From Castellaniella sp034675905 (GTDB lineage: Bacteria; Pseudomonadota; Gammaproteobacteria; Burkholderiales; Burkholderiaceae_B), in assembly GCF_034675905.1 (NCBI RefSeq), contig NZ_JAUCCV010000005.1, positions 327,619-391,618 of the forward strand: 64,000 nt of DNA, in the 5' to 3' direction. Shown here in pieces: positions 17,432 through 26,143 of this stretch. The position numbers and the translations under genes were made by a program. Under the pieces are notes generated by a model, which was not told where the DNA came from, searched no databases, and saw nothing but the letters and a program-made list of their open reading frames with translations. How positions within the stretch are numbered: the first letter of the stretch is position 1; each line of letters begins with the position of its first letter.

Positions 17432-18952
17432 TCAGGACGAGCAGCTGACCGCCACGGTTGGCACATCGGCTGCCGGCGGCTGCGCATAGGACTCATGGCC
17501 AGTCTGCTGGGTATAGGGGTCCTGCAGCAGCGCCATCAGGCGACCGATTTCCGACGCATCACCCTGCTGAGCCGCCTGAATAGCATGCTGCGCCAGATGG
17601 TTGCGCAGCACGTACAAGGGATTGACGCGGTCCATGGCTGCCTTGCGCTCAGCTTGCGGGCGCGGGTCATCCGCCAAGCGCAGCCGATAGCGATCCAACC
17701 ATTGTCGGGCCGCCCCGCCATCGGCAAACAGGCTCAACCAGGCTGGTTCGTCCGTGCCGACGTCGGCCAGGTAACGGAAAGCCAGCGTGAAGTCCGCTTG
17801 CTGCGCATGCAGCAACGCCCACCAGGCGTCTCCCAGTTCGGCGTCTTCCGGGCGCCATGCCGCAAGACCGAATTTCTGTGCCAGGCCCGCATGGTAGGCC
17901 TGCAAAAAGACAGACTCAAAAGGGGCCAGCGCGGCTTCCAGATCCGGCACGGTGCAGCCCAGCACCTGCAGGCTTTCCGCCAGGCGGGTCAGATTCCATT
18001 GCGCCACGGCAGGCTGCGCATTCCAGGCGTAGCGCCCCAAGGAATCGCTATGGTTGCAGACATGATTGGCCTGGAAGGCATCCATGAAACCATAAGGGCC
18101 GTAATCCAGCGTCAAGCCCAGGATCGACATATTGTCGGTGTTCATGACGCCGTGGCAGAACCCGACCAGTTGCCATTGCGCCATCAAACGCGCGGTGCGG
18201 CGAGTGACTTCCGCCAGCAGCAGACAGGCGGCGACCGCCCGATCAGGATGATCAGCCTGGCCCGCCAGACAGTCCGGAAACCAGTGCGTCACGACATAGT
18301 CCAGCAAGGCTGCCTGGTCCAGCGCTGAATGCGCCCAGTGCTCAAAGTGTCCAAAACGCACGAAAGACGGTGCGATCCTCGTCACGACCGCTGCGGTTTC
18401 TGGCGTTTCGCGGATCACGGTGTCGTCGGCAGCCACCAGCGCCAGCGCCTGCGTGGTGGGAATACCCAGGCCTTCCATGGCCTGGCTGGCGAGATATTCA
18501 CGCACGCTGGATCTCAGCACCGCCCAGCCATCCCCCATCCGGGAATACGGGGTGCGCCCCGAGCCCTTCAGCTGAATTTCCCAAGCACCCTGCGGTCCGC
18601 TGACATCGCCCAGCAAATGCGCCCGGCCATCTCCCAACTGCCCCGCCCAGACGCCGAACTGGTGACCGCTGTAGACGGTCGCCATGGGCTCCACGCCCGG
18701 CAAGCGGCCGCTGCCGGCGCATAGCGCCAGAAAGGCGGGCGAATGCAGCGCCGCATCATTCAAACCCAAGCGCGCGGCCACCGCCGGATTGACATGCAGC
18801 AAACGAGGCCTGGACAAAGAGCGCGGCGCCACGCGGGTATAAAAGGAGGATGGCAGATCCGCAAAGGAACAGCCTGTCGCCTGGCCCGAAAACAGCGCGT
18901 CAACCGCCTGCCCGCCAAGCTTGGCCACCGCTGAAGAATCGCTCTGACGCAC
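17432..18952 (-). CDS. selO: SelO/YdiU-family protein adenylyltransferase
   Basis: 506 residues. SelO is a pseudokinase-fold enzyme that transfers AMP from ATP to hydroxyl side chains of proteins and helps the oxidative stress response. The nucleotide-binding stretch GSGRTPYSRMGDGWAVLRSS and GVMNTDNMSILGLTLDYGP are present. The chain ends VSCSS, the C-terminal Cys found where eukaryotic SelO has selenocysteine. The GTG start at 18952 is supported by AAGGAG 8 bases upstream. It follows the DUF2069 gene by 12 bases on the same strand. Confidence 0.94.
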   Translation of the reverse strand: MRQSDSSAVAKLGGQAVDALFSGQATGCSFADLPSSFYTRVAPRSLSRPRLLHVNPAVAARLGLNDAALHSPAFLALCAGSGRLPGVEPMATVYSGHQFGVWAGQLGDGRAHLLGDVSGPQGAWEIQLKGSGRTPYSRMGDGWAVLRSSVREYLASQAMEGLGIPTTQALALVAADDTVIRETPETAAVVTRIAPSFVRFGHFEHWAHSALDQAALLDYVVTHWFPDCLAGQADHPDRAVAACLLLAEVTRRTARLMAQWQLVGFCHGVMNTDNMSILGLTLDYGPYGFMDAFQANHVCNHSDSLGRYAWNAQPAVAQWNLTRLAESLQVLGCTVPDLEAALAPFESVFLQAYHAGLAQKFGLAAWRPEDAELGDAWWALLHAQQADFTLAFRYLADVGTDEPAWLSLFADGGAARQWLDRYRLRLADDPRPQAERKAAMDRVNPLYVLRNHLAQHAIQAAQQGDASEIGRLMALLQDPYTQQTGHESYAQPPAADVPTVAVSCSS

Positions 18953-18964
18953 GATGACTGCTCC

Positions 18965-19336
18965 TTACGACGCCTTGCTGCGGGCGGCCCGCTTGGCAGG
19001 CCGGACATACAGGATGGCGCCGAAATACAGCCCCAGGGACAAGACGATTTCCACCCCGGCCAGCGCGACCGATGCGGTCGAGATATCCGACCAGGCCCGC
19101 ACCGCGCCTTCCATCAGATACAGCAAGCTGAGCATCGCCACCCACTGCAGGGTATAGAGCTTGGCCTTCAGCACCCCGCGCACGGCAAACAGCAGGGGCA
19201 CGGCCTTCAATGCCATCAGAGTGCCTCCCGGACGCAGCGGCGCCCACCACAGTTCCCAACCCACGCACAGGACAATCAGCGCAATCAGACAGAAGCAGGC
19301 CAGGCGGTGCAGGCCTGAATTGAGTTTCGTTTCCAT
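18965..19336 (-). CDS. DUF2069 family small membrane protein
   Basis: 123 residues from the ATG at 19336. Four hydrophobic segments span most of the protein, and the last 12 residues are Lys/Arg/Ala-rich, likely cytoplasmic. It matches the DUF2069 pattern of short four-helix inner-membrane proteins, whose function is unknown. It is followed after 12 bases by selO and faces the yihY-like gene divergently across 41 bases. Confidence 0.8.
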   Translation of the reverse strand: METKLNSGLHRLACFCLIALIVLCVGWELWWAPLRPGGTLMALKAVPLLFAVRGVLKAKLYTLQWVAMLSLLYLMEGAVRAWSDISTASVALAGVEIVLSLGLYFGAILYVRPAKRAARSKAS

Positions 19337-19377
19337 GCTGCTATTATGGCTCGAAACCCGCCTTCCGCCGCTTGAAG

Positions 19378-20625
19378 ATGACGCAGCCACCTGTTGTTTC
19401 CACCGCCGAACGTCGCGCCCGCGCACGAGACATCCTGCGATTCGCGCTGGACTTTGCCGGCCATCGCAAACTAACCCGCGTCGCCTCCAGCCTGACGTTT
19501 ACGACCGTGTTGGCCATCGTGCCGCTGCTGGCGGTGGTGCTGGCGCTGTTCACCGCCTTCCCCTTGTTTGCTCAATTTCATCAGGCGCTGGAAACATTTT
19601 TAAGCGAAAGTCTGCTGCCGCCTTCGGTTTCGGACACCATCATGCGCTACCTGAACCAGTTCGCCGCACAGGCTTCCGGTCTGACGGCAGTGGGCGGCGG
19701 CTTTCTGGTGGTGACGTCGATCCTGCTGATCATGACCATCGACGAGGCCTTCAACGAAATCTGGAATGTCGCCCGCCAGCGCCCTCTGCGCCAGCGTCTG
19801 CTGGTCTACTGGGCCATCATTTCCCTAGGCCCCATTTTCACGGGCGCCAGTCTGTGGGCGACAACTGTGCTGGCACGCGAATCCCTGGGCTACATCGGCA
19901 GCCTGCCCGAAGGGCTGGGCCTGCTGCTGGGGCTGCTGCCTTTTCTGTTGTCAGTGCTGGGATTTACGGCGCTGTTCATGTTCGTGCCCAACTGCCGCGT
20001 GCTGTGGCGCGACGCCCTGGCGGGCGGTCTGGGCACCGCCATCATCCTGGCCATCATGAAGGCGGCCTTTACCTGGTATCTGACGCAATTTCCATCCTAT
20101 ACCGTCATCTACGGGGCATTCGCTACTCTGCCTATCTTTCTGCTCTGGATCTATCTGTCCTGGCTGGTGATCTTGCTGGGGGCCACGGTGGCATCCCTGC
20201 TGCCCGCCCTGCGCCTGCACCGCTGGGCGTTGCGCCGGCATCCGGGCGCCCAGATCGTGGATGCCCTGGGCATTTTGCACCTGCTGTGGCGGGCTCGCGA
20301 CACCCTGCCCCCCGGTCGCAGCCTGGGTTTCCTGGAAAAGCACCTGCGCGTCCACCCCGACGCCTTGCACGACATTCTGGCGATCCTGCGCGAACTGGGC
20401 TATGCCGTGCCGACCTCGGACAGCGACCACTGGGTGCTGGCCTGCGATCCACGACAAGCGACGCTGGGACCGCTGACGGATCGCCTGCTGCTGGATCGCG
20501 ATCAGCCCGGACTGGACGCGCCCACGACCGAGGCGCTGGCCGCGACCTTGCATCGCCAGCCTCCGACGCTGGATACGCTGTTCCAGCAGGCGGCTACCGC
20601 AAATCCGGACGATGATGCACAATAA
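19378..20625 (+). CDS. YihY/BrkB-family inner membrane protein
   Basis: 415 residues from ATG 19378 (a TTG two codons earlier is also open). About six membrane helices lie in residues 30-280, with the family pattern RVASSLTFTTVLAIVPLLAV near the start. The C-terminal third is soluble, with a winged-helix-like region (DALHDILAILRELGYAV). These proteins were once called ribonuclease BN by mistake; their real function is not settled. It is divergent from DUF2069 and upstream of the CBS protein. Confidence 0.88.
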   Translation: MTQPPVVSTAERRARARDILRFALDFAGHRKLTRVASSLTFTTVLAIVPLLAVVLALFTAFPLFAQFHQALETFLSESLLPPSVSDTIMRYLNQFAAQASGLTAVGGGFLVVTSILLIMTIDEAFNEIWNVARQRPLRQRLLVYWAIISLGPIFTGASLWATTVLARESLGYIGSLPEGLGLLLGLLPFLLSVLGFTALFMFVPNCRVLWRDALAGGLGTAIILAIMKAAFTWYLTQFPSYTVIYGAFATLPIFLLWIYLSWLVILLGATVASLLPALRLHRWALRRHPGAQIVDALGILHLLWRARDTLPPGRSLGFLEKHLRVHPDALHDILAILRELGYAVPTSDSDHWVLACDPRQATLGPLTDRLLLDRDQPGLDAPTTEALAATLHRQPPTLDTLFQQAATANPDDDAQ

Positions 20626-20694
20626 GCATACGGGGGGCTTTTCCGCAGATTCCCCAGTGAACCACGACAAAAAAACAGCCCATAGGAAGCCATC

Positions 20695-21162
20695 ATGCTG
20701 AAAGTCACTGAAATCCTGCGTGTGAAGGGGCACACGCTGTACACCGGCAGCCCTGACATGCTCGTACACGAGGCCATCACCTCCATGAGCCAGCTGGACA
20801 TCGGGTCCCTGGTCATCATGGAACACGGCCAGCTGGTGGGCATGCTCACCTTCCGCGAAATCATCAACCACCTGAACCAGCACGACGGCCAGGCGGGGGA
20901 TTTCACCGTGCGCAGCATCATGGACGACGCGCCGGTCAGCGTAACCCCCAATACCGACGCCGACGAGGTCCAACGCCTGATGCTGGACAAGCACGCCCGC
21001 TACATCCCCGTCATGGACGGCCCTACGCTGATGGGGGTGATCTCTTTCTACGACATGGCGCGCGCCATCGTCGAGGCGCAGCAATTCGAAAACGACATGC
21101 TCAAGGCCTATATCCGCGACTGGCCTTCCGAAGACGCCGGATCGTCCGCCCGCAAATCCTGA
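20695..21162 (+). CDS. Two-CBS-domain protein
   Basis: 155 residues made of a CBS pair: first repeat about residues 10-65 (LYTGSPDMLVHEAITSMSQL...GMLTFREII), second about 75-130 (VTPNTDADEVQRLMLDKHAR...GVISFYDMA). Such stand-alone pairs bind adenosine nucleotides and act as sensors; the partner is unknown. An AGGAAG ribosome-binding site precedes the ATG. The last 55 bases overlap the 3' end of dusA on the opposite strand. Confidence 0.92.
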   Translation: MLKVTEILRVKGHTLYTGSPDMLVHEAITSMSQLDIGSLVIMEHGQLVGMLTFREIINHLNQHDGQAGDFTVRSIMDDAPVSVTPNTDADEVQRLMLDKHARYIPVMDGPTLMGVISFYDMARAIVEAQQFENDMLKAYIRDWPSEDAGSSARKS

Positions 21163-22166
21163 TCCCTGCTGCTGGCCAGGGCATCCCAGGCGCGACGCAG
21201 CGCCTGGGGACCGCCGGCGCGCAGCGCCTTCGGGTCGGACAGCAGACGACGCCACTGGCGCGCGCCTGGCCGCCCGGAACGCCACCCCAGCAGACCGCGC
21301 ACCAGCACATGCAAAGGCTCGCCCTGCTCGTGCCGCCACGTGACGTAATCCAAGAACTGCTGCAACACGCCGTCTGCCCAGGCCGCCTCGTCAGGATGTT
21401 CTGGCACGGCAGGCATCACTTCGCCCTGCGGCCCCAGGTGACGATCCAGCACGGCCAGAATGTCGGGATGGTGCCAGGCGGCGCGACCCAGCATCACGCC
21501 ATCGACGCGCTGCATCCAGTCCAGGCAATCCGGCACATCGGCCAAACCGCCGTTCAGCACGATGCGTGCATCCGGAAAATCCTGCTTCAAACGCAAGACT
21601 TCGGCGTAGCGCAAAGGCGGCTTTTCCCGGTTGTCCCGAGGCGACAGCCCTTTCAGAACGGCATTGCGCGCATGCGCGATGAACACCCGACAGCCTGCGT
21701 CATATAAAGTGCCGACGAAATCCCGCACGAAACCATAGGATTCATCGTAATCCAGCCCCAGACGATGCTTGACCGTCACAGGCACCGACACCGCATCCTG
21801 CATGGCCCGCACGCAATCAGCGACCAGCTGCGGCTCGGCCATCAGGCAGGCGCCAAACGCGCCGTGCTGCACCCGTTCGGACGGACAGCCGCAATTCAGA
21901 TTGATCTCGTCGTAACCCCAATCGGCCCCCAGTCTGGCGCTGCGCGCCAACGCATCGGGTTCGCTGCCCCCCAGCTGCAGGGCCACGGGATGCTCGGCAG
22001 CGTCAAAATCCAGGTGGCGGGCGGCCTCGCCGTGCAGCAAGGCCCCCGTCGTGATCATTTCGGTATACACGCGGGCTCGCGGAGCCAGCAACCGGTGGAA
22101 ATACCGGCAGTGGCGATCGGTCACATCGATCATCGGAGCCACGCACAAACGCCAATCAGCCATCAT
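21108..22166 (-). CDS. dusA: tRNA-dihydrouridine(20/20a) synthase
   Basis: 352 residues from ATG 22166; GTG 22169 and ATG 22163 are in-frame alternatives and no ribosome-binding site decides between them. It is an FMN enzyme reducing uridines in the tRNA D-loop. The DUS signature DEINLNCGCPSERVQHGAFG with the catalytic Cys is intact, with VPVTVKHRLGLD and VFIAHARNAVLKGLSP typical of DusA. Its 3' end runs 55 bases into the coding region of the convergent CBS gene. Confidence 0.94.
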   Translation of the reverse strand: MMADWRLCVAPMIDVTDRHCRYFHRLLAPRARVYTEMITTGALLHGEAARHLDFDAAEHPVALQLGGSEPDALARSARLGADWGYDEINLNCGCPSERVQHGAFGACLMAEPQLVADCVRAMQDAVSVPVTVKHRLGLDYDESYGFVRDFVGTLYDAGCRVFIAHARNAVLKGLSPRDNREKPPLRYAEVLRLKQDFPDARIVLNGGLADVPDCLDWMQRVDGVMLGRAAWHHPDILAVLDRHLGPQGEVMPAVPEHPDEAAWADGVLQQFLDYVTWRHEQGEPLHVLVRGLLGWRSGRPGARQWRRLLSDPKALRAGGPQALRRAWDALASSRDQDLRADDPASSEGQSRI

Positions 22167-22260
22167 CACAATTCAGTCGGAAAGAACCGCTAGTTTACTT
22201 TCGACTAAAATGCCGCGTTGAATCCATCCCCTTGCGGCCCTCCCGCCGCCTGCTCCATCC

Positions 22261-23241
22261 ATGGCCGTATTCACCTCAGTCTCCGAAGACGACGCCCGCG
22301 CGCTGCTGCACCGCTACGACCTGGGTGAGCTGATCACGCTGCGCGGCATTACCGCCGGCATCGAAAACACCAACTACTTTCTGGATACGACGCGAGGGTC
22401 CTACGTCCTGACCCTGTTCGAAGTCCTGACGGCCGAACAGCTGCCCTTCTACATCGAGCTGATGCACCATCTGGCCACCCGCGGCGTGCCGGTGCCTCAG
22501 CCGCAGACATTGCGCGACGGCACCCGCCTGACTGCCCTGAACGGCAAACCAGCCGCCATCGTCACGCGCCTGAACGGCGGCTACGAACCGGAACCCGGCC
22601 CGGCCCACTGCGCGCTGGCGGGCGAAACCCTGGCCCGCGCCCATCTGGCGGCCCAGGATTTCGCCCTGCATCAGCCCAATCTGCGCGGCTTGCCCTGGTG
22701 GCAGGCCACCGCCCCTAAAGTGCTGCCGTTCCTGGATGCCGGCCAGGCGGCTCTATTAAGCCAGAGCGTGCAGGAACAAAGCGATTTTGCCGCCACTCCG
22801 GCGCTGGCCACGCTGCCGTCGGGGCCAGCGCACTGCGATCTGTTTCGCGATAATGTGCTGTTTGACGGCACTTTTGAATCGCCGCACATGGGTGGCTTCA
22901 TCGACTTCTATTTCGCCGGTTGCGACGCCTGGCTGTTCGACGTCGCCGTCAGCGTCAACGACTGGTGCATCCAGCGATCTACCGGCGCCTTCGTGCGGCG
23001 GCGCCTGCAGGCCTGGCTGCAGGCCTACCATGCCGTGCGCCCCTTTACCGCCGCCGAGCAGGCCGCCTGGCCGGCCATGCTGCGCGCCGCCGCCCTGCGC
23101 TTCTGGATTTCCAGGCTCTATGATTTTTATCTGCCGCGCCCGGCGCAGACCTTGAAACCTCACGATCCACGCCATTTCGAACGCATTTTGCGGCTGCGCA
23201 GCACACAGGCTGCCCCCGCACTGCCCCAGGTCAGCGCATGA
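22261..23241 (+). CDS. thrB: Homoserine kinase (aminoglycoside-phosphotransferase fold)
   Basis: 326 residues. It phosphorylates homoserine for threonine synthesis. It belongs to the ThrB type with an APH-like kinase fold found in beta- and gammaproteobacteria, not the GHMP type of E. coli. Motifs: ENTNYFLDTTRGSYVLTLFE (nucleotide-binding side), catalytic HCDLFRDN (191-198) and the metal-binding GGFIDFYFAG. Its stop overlaps the start of the next gene (ATGA). Confidence 0.95.
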   Translation: MAVFTSVSEDDARALLHRYDLGELITLRGITAGIENTNYFLDTTRGSYVLTLFEVLTAEQLPFYIELMHHLATRGVPVPQPQTLRDGTRLTALNGKPAAIVTRLNGGYEPEPGPAHCALAGETLARAHLAAQDFALHQPNLRGLPWWQATAPKVLPFLDAGQAALLSQSVQEQSDFAATPALATLPSGPAHCDLFRDNVLFDGTFESPHMGGFIDFYFAGCDAWLFDVAVSVNDWCIQRSTGAFVRRRLQAWLQAYHAVRPFTAAEQAAWPAMLRAAALRFWISRLYDFYLPRPAQTLKPHDPRHFERILRLRSTQAAPALPQVSA

Positions 23242-24017
23242 ACCCTCTTTCCCTGCAAGCCGCCATTCTGCCGCCCAGCGCCGGTTGGGGCTGGATCGTC
23301 CAGGGCTATGCTCTGTTCCGGCGCCAGCCGCTGGCGATGATTTTCTGGAGCACCGCGACCAGTTTTCTGATCAACCTGGGGGCTGCCATCCCCATTCTGG
23401 GCCAGATCCTGCTGGTCAGTCTGACCCCCCTGCTGACCTTTCTGACCCTGTGCGCCTGCCGCCACCTGAGCCAAGGCCAGCGCATGCTGCCCGGCATGTG
23501 GCTGCGCCCCTTGCAGGCGACCGGCACCACCGGCACCCTGCTGCGTCTGGGATTTGCCTACCTGGGCTGCACTTTCCTGGCCGCCCTGGCGGCAGTCATT
23601 CCTTTTCTGCCGCAGCTGCTGGACGCCATGGGCAACCAGGCGCAGCCGGACTATGAGGCGCTGGCCGCCGTCATGACCCGCCCGATGATCGTCTTTGGCG
23701 GCTTCTATGTACTGCTGTCGGCTCTGTTCTGGCACGCGCCGGCCCTGATGGGCTGGCATCAGCTGCCCTTGCGCCGGGCCTTGTTTTATTCCATGGTGGC
23801 CTGCTGGCGCAACAAATGGGCCATCGTGCTGTATGTCGCCAGTTGGGCTGCCGTGTTCTTCGGCCTGCATCAGGTACTGGACGCTCTGGTGGCGACCGGC
23901 CTGTCGACCACGGTAGTGATCTGGCTATCCCTGGTCACGGACATCCTGATCACTGCGTTGCTGTATTGCAGCTTTTACCCGATCTACGCAACCATCTTCC
24001 GGGTCAACGCTACATAG
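23238..24017 (+). CDS. BPSS1780-type membrane protein
   Basis: 259 residues with about six predicted membrane helices and no catalytic motif. The start PPSAGWGWIVQGYALFRRQP is typical of the BPSS1780 family, a Burkholderiales membrane protein group of unknown function commonly found next to thrB. It is translationally coupled to thrB by ATGA. Its last 8 bases overlap the end of the convergent DUF192 gene. Confidence 0.83.
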   Translation: MNPLSLQAAILPPSAGWGWIVQGYALFRRQPLAMIFWSTATSFLINLGAAIPILGQILLVSLTPLLTFLTLCACRHLSQGQRMLPGMWLRPLQATGTTGTLLRLGFAYLGCTFLAALAAVIPFLPQLLDAMGNQAQPDYEALAAVMTRPMIVFGGFYVLLSALFWHAPALMGWHQLPLRRALFYSMVACWRNKWAIVLYVASWAAVFFGLHQVLDALVATGLSTTVVIWLSLVTDILITALLYCSFYPIYATIFRVNAT

Positions 24018-24393
24018 ATTCCTGCCCGGCCCTGTGCCGCCAGGCGTGTTCAATACGGCGCTGCCAGCCGGCATACCGGCAATACGCTGGCGGCAATTCC
24101 AGCGCCGCCCAGGCGCCCGGACATGCCGCGAAACGCCCAGGCGGCCACTGCGGCAACACGCGCAGGACCAGCCCCGTCTTCCCCAGAAACAGCAGATCGA
24201 TGGGCTGCGCCAGCCCCCATCCCTGCACCGCGCGGCAACGCGGCAACACCAGCCCCCAAGGCGTCTCGCCCCAGGCTTCCCAGGCATGCAGACCCAGCAG
24301 GCGCTGTCGGAATGTGTCGGCCTCACGCAGGCTCAGAATATGTGCAGACTGCACCCAGTCCGGTTGATCGCGCGGCCCGCCCAGCAGCCTCAT
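24010..24393 (-). CDS. DUF192-like protein coupled to the Tad operon
   Basis: 127 residues from an ATG that overlaps the tadC stop (ATGA). The pattern RQRLLGLHA...WGLVLPRC...GWGLAQPIDLLFLGKTGLVLRV...WAALELPPAYC resembles DUF192 proteins, which normally read RxxGLM...F.M.N....LD..F......V...LE.PAG. The identification is by pattern only. No signal peptide is evident in the chosen frame, unlike many DUF192 proteins. It is the last gene of the pilus operon; DUF192 genes occur at the ends of other Tad loci but have no established role. Confidence 0.72.
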   Translation of the reverse strand: MRLLGGPRDQPDWVQSAHILSLREADTFRQRLLGLHAWEAWGETPWGLVLPRCRAVQGWGLAQPIDLLFLGKTGLVLRVLPQWPPGRFAACPGAWAALELPPAYCRYAGWQRRIEHAWRHRAGQESM

Positions 24394-25256
24394 AGCCCGG
24401 CATCCAGCAATTTGACCGCGACGGGAAAGCCGATCACCAGAAAGGTGCAGGGAAAAATGCACAGCACCATGGGAAACAACATCTTGACCGGCGCCTGCAG
24501 GGCCAGGGTTTCGGCACGGACAAAGCGTTCGCTACGCTGGCGTTCCGCCTGGGTTCGCAACAAAGGTCCCAAGCTCATGCCCAGGCGGTCCGCCTGCGCC
24601 AGCGTCAGCACCAGACTGTGGACGCCGGCAAGATCCGAGCCCTCGGCCCATTGCGCCAGCCAGCGGGCGCGTTCGACCCCGGTGCGTTCCAGCGCACAGG
24701 CATCACGCAGGCTTTGACGCAACGGCCCCGCCGGCGCGTGATCGGCGACCTGGCGCAAGGCGGCCGGCAGGCTGAGGCCGGCTTCCACACACAAGGTCAT
24801 GAGATCCAGCATGAACGGCAGTTCTTTCAGCATGGCCTGGCGACGCACCGCCGCCCGCTGGCGCAGGCGCTGATCCGGCCATAGATACGCCACCCCTGCG
24901 CCTGCCGCCGCCAAAACGGTCACCACGCGCCAGGACTGTTCGGCCAACAGGGCGCCGCCGCCCGTCAACACCAGCCCCGTCCCTGCCAGCAACAGGCGAG
25001 CCGCCAGCCAATGCTCGGCATGCCACGTGTCCGACAGCCCGGCCCGAGGCCCCCAGCGCTGCAAGCGGCGGCGCATGGGCCACGTCACCCAGGCGGCGCA
25101 GCTGGGCGCCAGGGCCTGCACCCAAGGCCACCAGAACGGCGCCGGCGGCGCATGCGCCCCCCGGGCGGTGTGCGCAACCCAAGGCCAGCCTGCCACCCAG
25201 CACCCCAGGCAGACCGCCAGCGTCGCCAGCATCAGACCCAGCCAGAACCACGTCAT
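24390..25256 (-). CDS. tadC: Tad pilus assembly inner-membrane protein TadC
   Basis: 288 residues with a T2SSF (GspF-like) domain in the C-terminal half: LPFMLDLMTLCVEAGLSLPAALRQVA and LAQADRLGMSLGPLLRTQAE. Membrane helices lie at the N-terminus, around residues 85-125 and at the end. TadC pairs with TadB as the platform on which the ATPase acts. AAGGAG lies 8 bases before the ATG. It is 38 bases downstream of tadB and overlaps the DUF192 gene. Confidence 0.92.
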   Translation of the reverse strand: MTWFWLGLMLATLAVCLGCWVAGWPWVAHTARGAHAPPAPFWWPWVQALAPSCAAWVTWPMRRRLQRWGPRAGLSDTWHAEHWLAARLLLAGTGLVLTGGGALLAEQSWRVVTVLAAAGAGVAYLWPDQRLRQRAAVRRQAMLKELPFMLDLMTLCVEAGLSLPAALRQVADHAPAGPLRQSLRDACALERTGVERARWLAQWAEGSDLAGVHSLVLTLAQADRLGMSLGPLLRTQAERQRSERFVRAETLALQAPVKMLFPMVLCIFPCTFLVIGFPVAVKLLDAGL

Positions 25257-25294
25257 GCCTTATTCTCCTTGAACAATCATGCAACCTGGCAGAG

Positions 25295-26143
25295 TCAGAC
25301 ATCGATATCGACAACGCGCCGAATCCAGACAATACCCAGCCCTTCGAGCGCCGCAATGGCCAGCAGCACCAAGCAGCCGTACCAGGTTCGATACAGCAAG
25401 GCCATGGCCTCTGGTTCCAAGCGGCTGAGCACGAGCAGCAGGCACACGGGCAGACCCGCCATGATGTGGCTTTGCATGCGCCCCTGAGCGGTCAAGGCTC
25501 GCACTCTCCCCAACCAATGCTGACGCGCCCTGAGCGTCTGGGCAATGCGTTCCAATGTGTCGGCCAGACTGCCGCCGGTCTGGGCGGCGATCCCCAGCGC
25601 CGAAACCACCAGGCTGCAGGACTCGGTCGGCATGCGGCGATGCAGCTGCCGCAAGGCATCCTGAAACCCCAGGCCCAGGCGCTGCTCCCGCAGCATCAAG
25701 GAAAACTCCTGGGACAAGGGCGGCAGCGACTGCGTCACAATGTGCTGCAGCGCCGGCTGCAGGCCGGCGCCGGCCCGCAGGGCGCCGGCCAGCGCCTGCA
25801 TCAGCTCGGGCAATTGCGCATCGAACAGGCGGGCGCGCTGCCGCCGCATCCGCTGCAGCACCAGGGAAGGCGCCATCAGCAGCCCCGCCAGCACGGGCAG
25901 CACCCCCCACCACTGTCCGACCAGCCAGCCTGCCGACAGCAGGGCCACGGCCCCGACCGCCCACCACAGCGGGCGCAGCTGCGCTGCATCGACAAACAGA
26001 AAAGAGTCATCCAGGGTGCGCCGCGTCTCGTCCTGCAGGCGTGAGTCATAATCCCGCCAGTACCGCAGCAGTCGCCCCAACAACAGCCAGGCGCCCAGCG
26101 CCACACTGAATCCGACCGACAGAATCAACAGGGTGTCTAGCAT
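25295..26143 (-). CDS. tadB: Tad pilus assembly inner-membrane protein TadB
   Basis: 282 residues, also a T2SSF-domain protein: LPELMQALAGALRAGAGLQPALQHI and GGSLADTLERIAQTLRAR. It has an N-terminal helix, two mid-protein helices and two C-terminal helices. It overlaps the tadA stop by 7 bases, so the ATPase and this platform protein are made together. Confidence 0.92.
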   Translation of the reverse strand: MLDTLLILSVGFSVALGAWLLLGRLLRYWRDYDSRLQDETRRTLDDSFLFVDAAQLRPLWWAVGAVALLSAGWLVGQWWGVLPVLAGLLMAPSLVLQRMRRQRARLFDAQLPELMQALAGALRAGAGLQPALQHIVTQSLPPLSQEFSLMLREQRLGLGFQDALRQLHRRMPTESCSLVVSALGIAAQTGGSLADTLERIAQTLRARQHWLGRVRALTAQGRMQSHIMAGLPVCLLLVLSRLEPEAMALLYRTWYGCLVLLAIAALEGLGIVWIRRVVDIDV

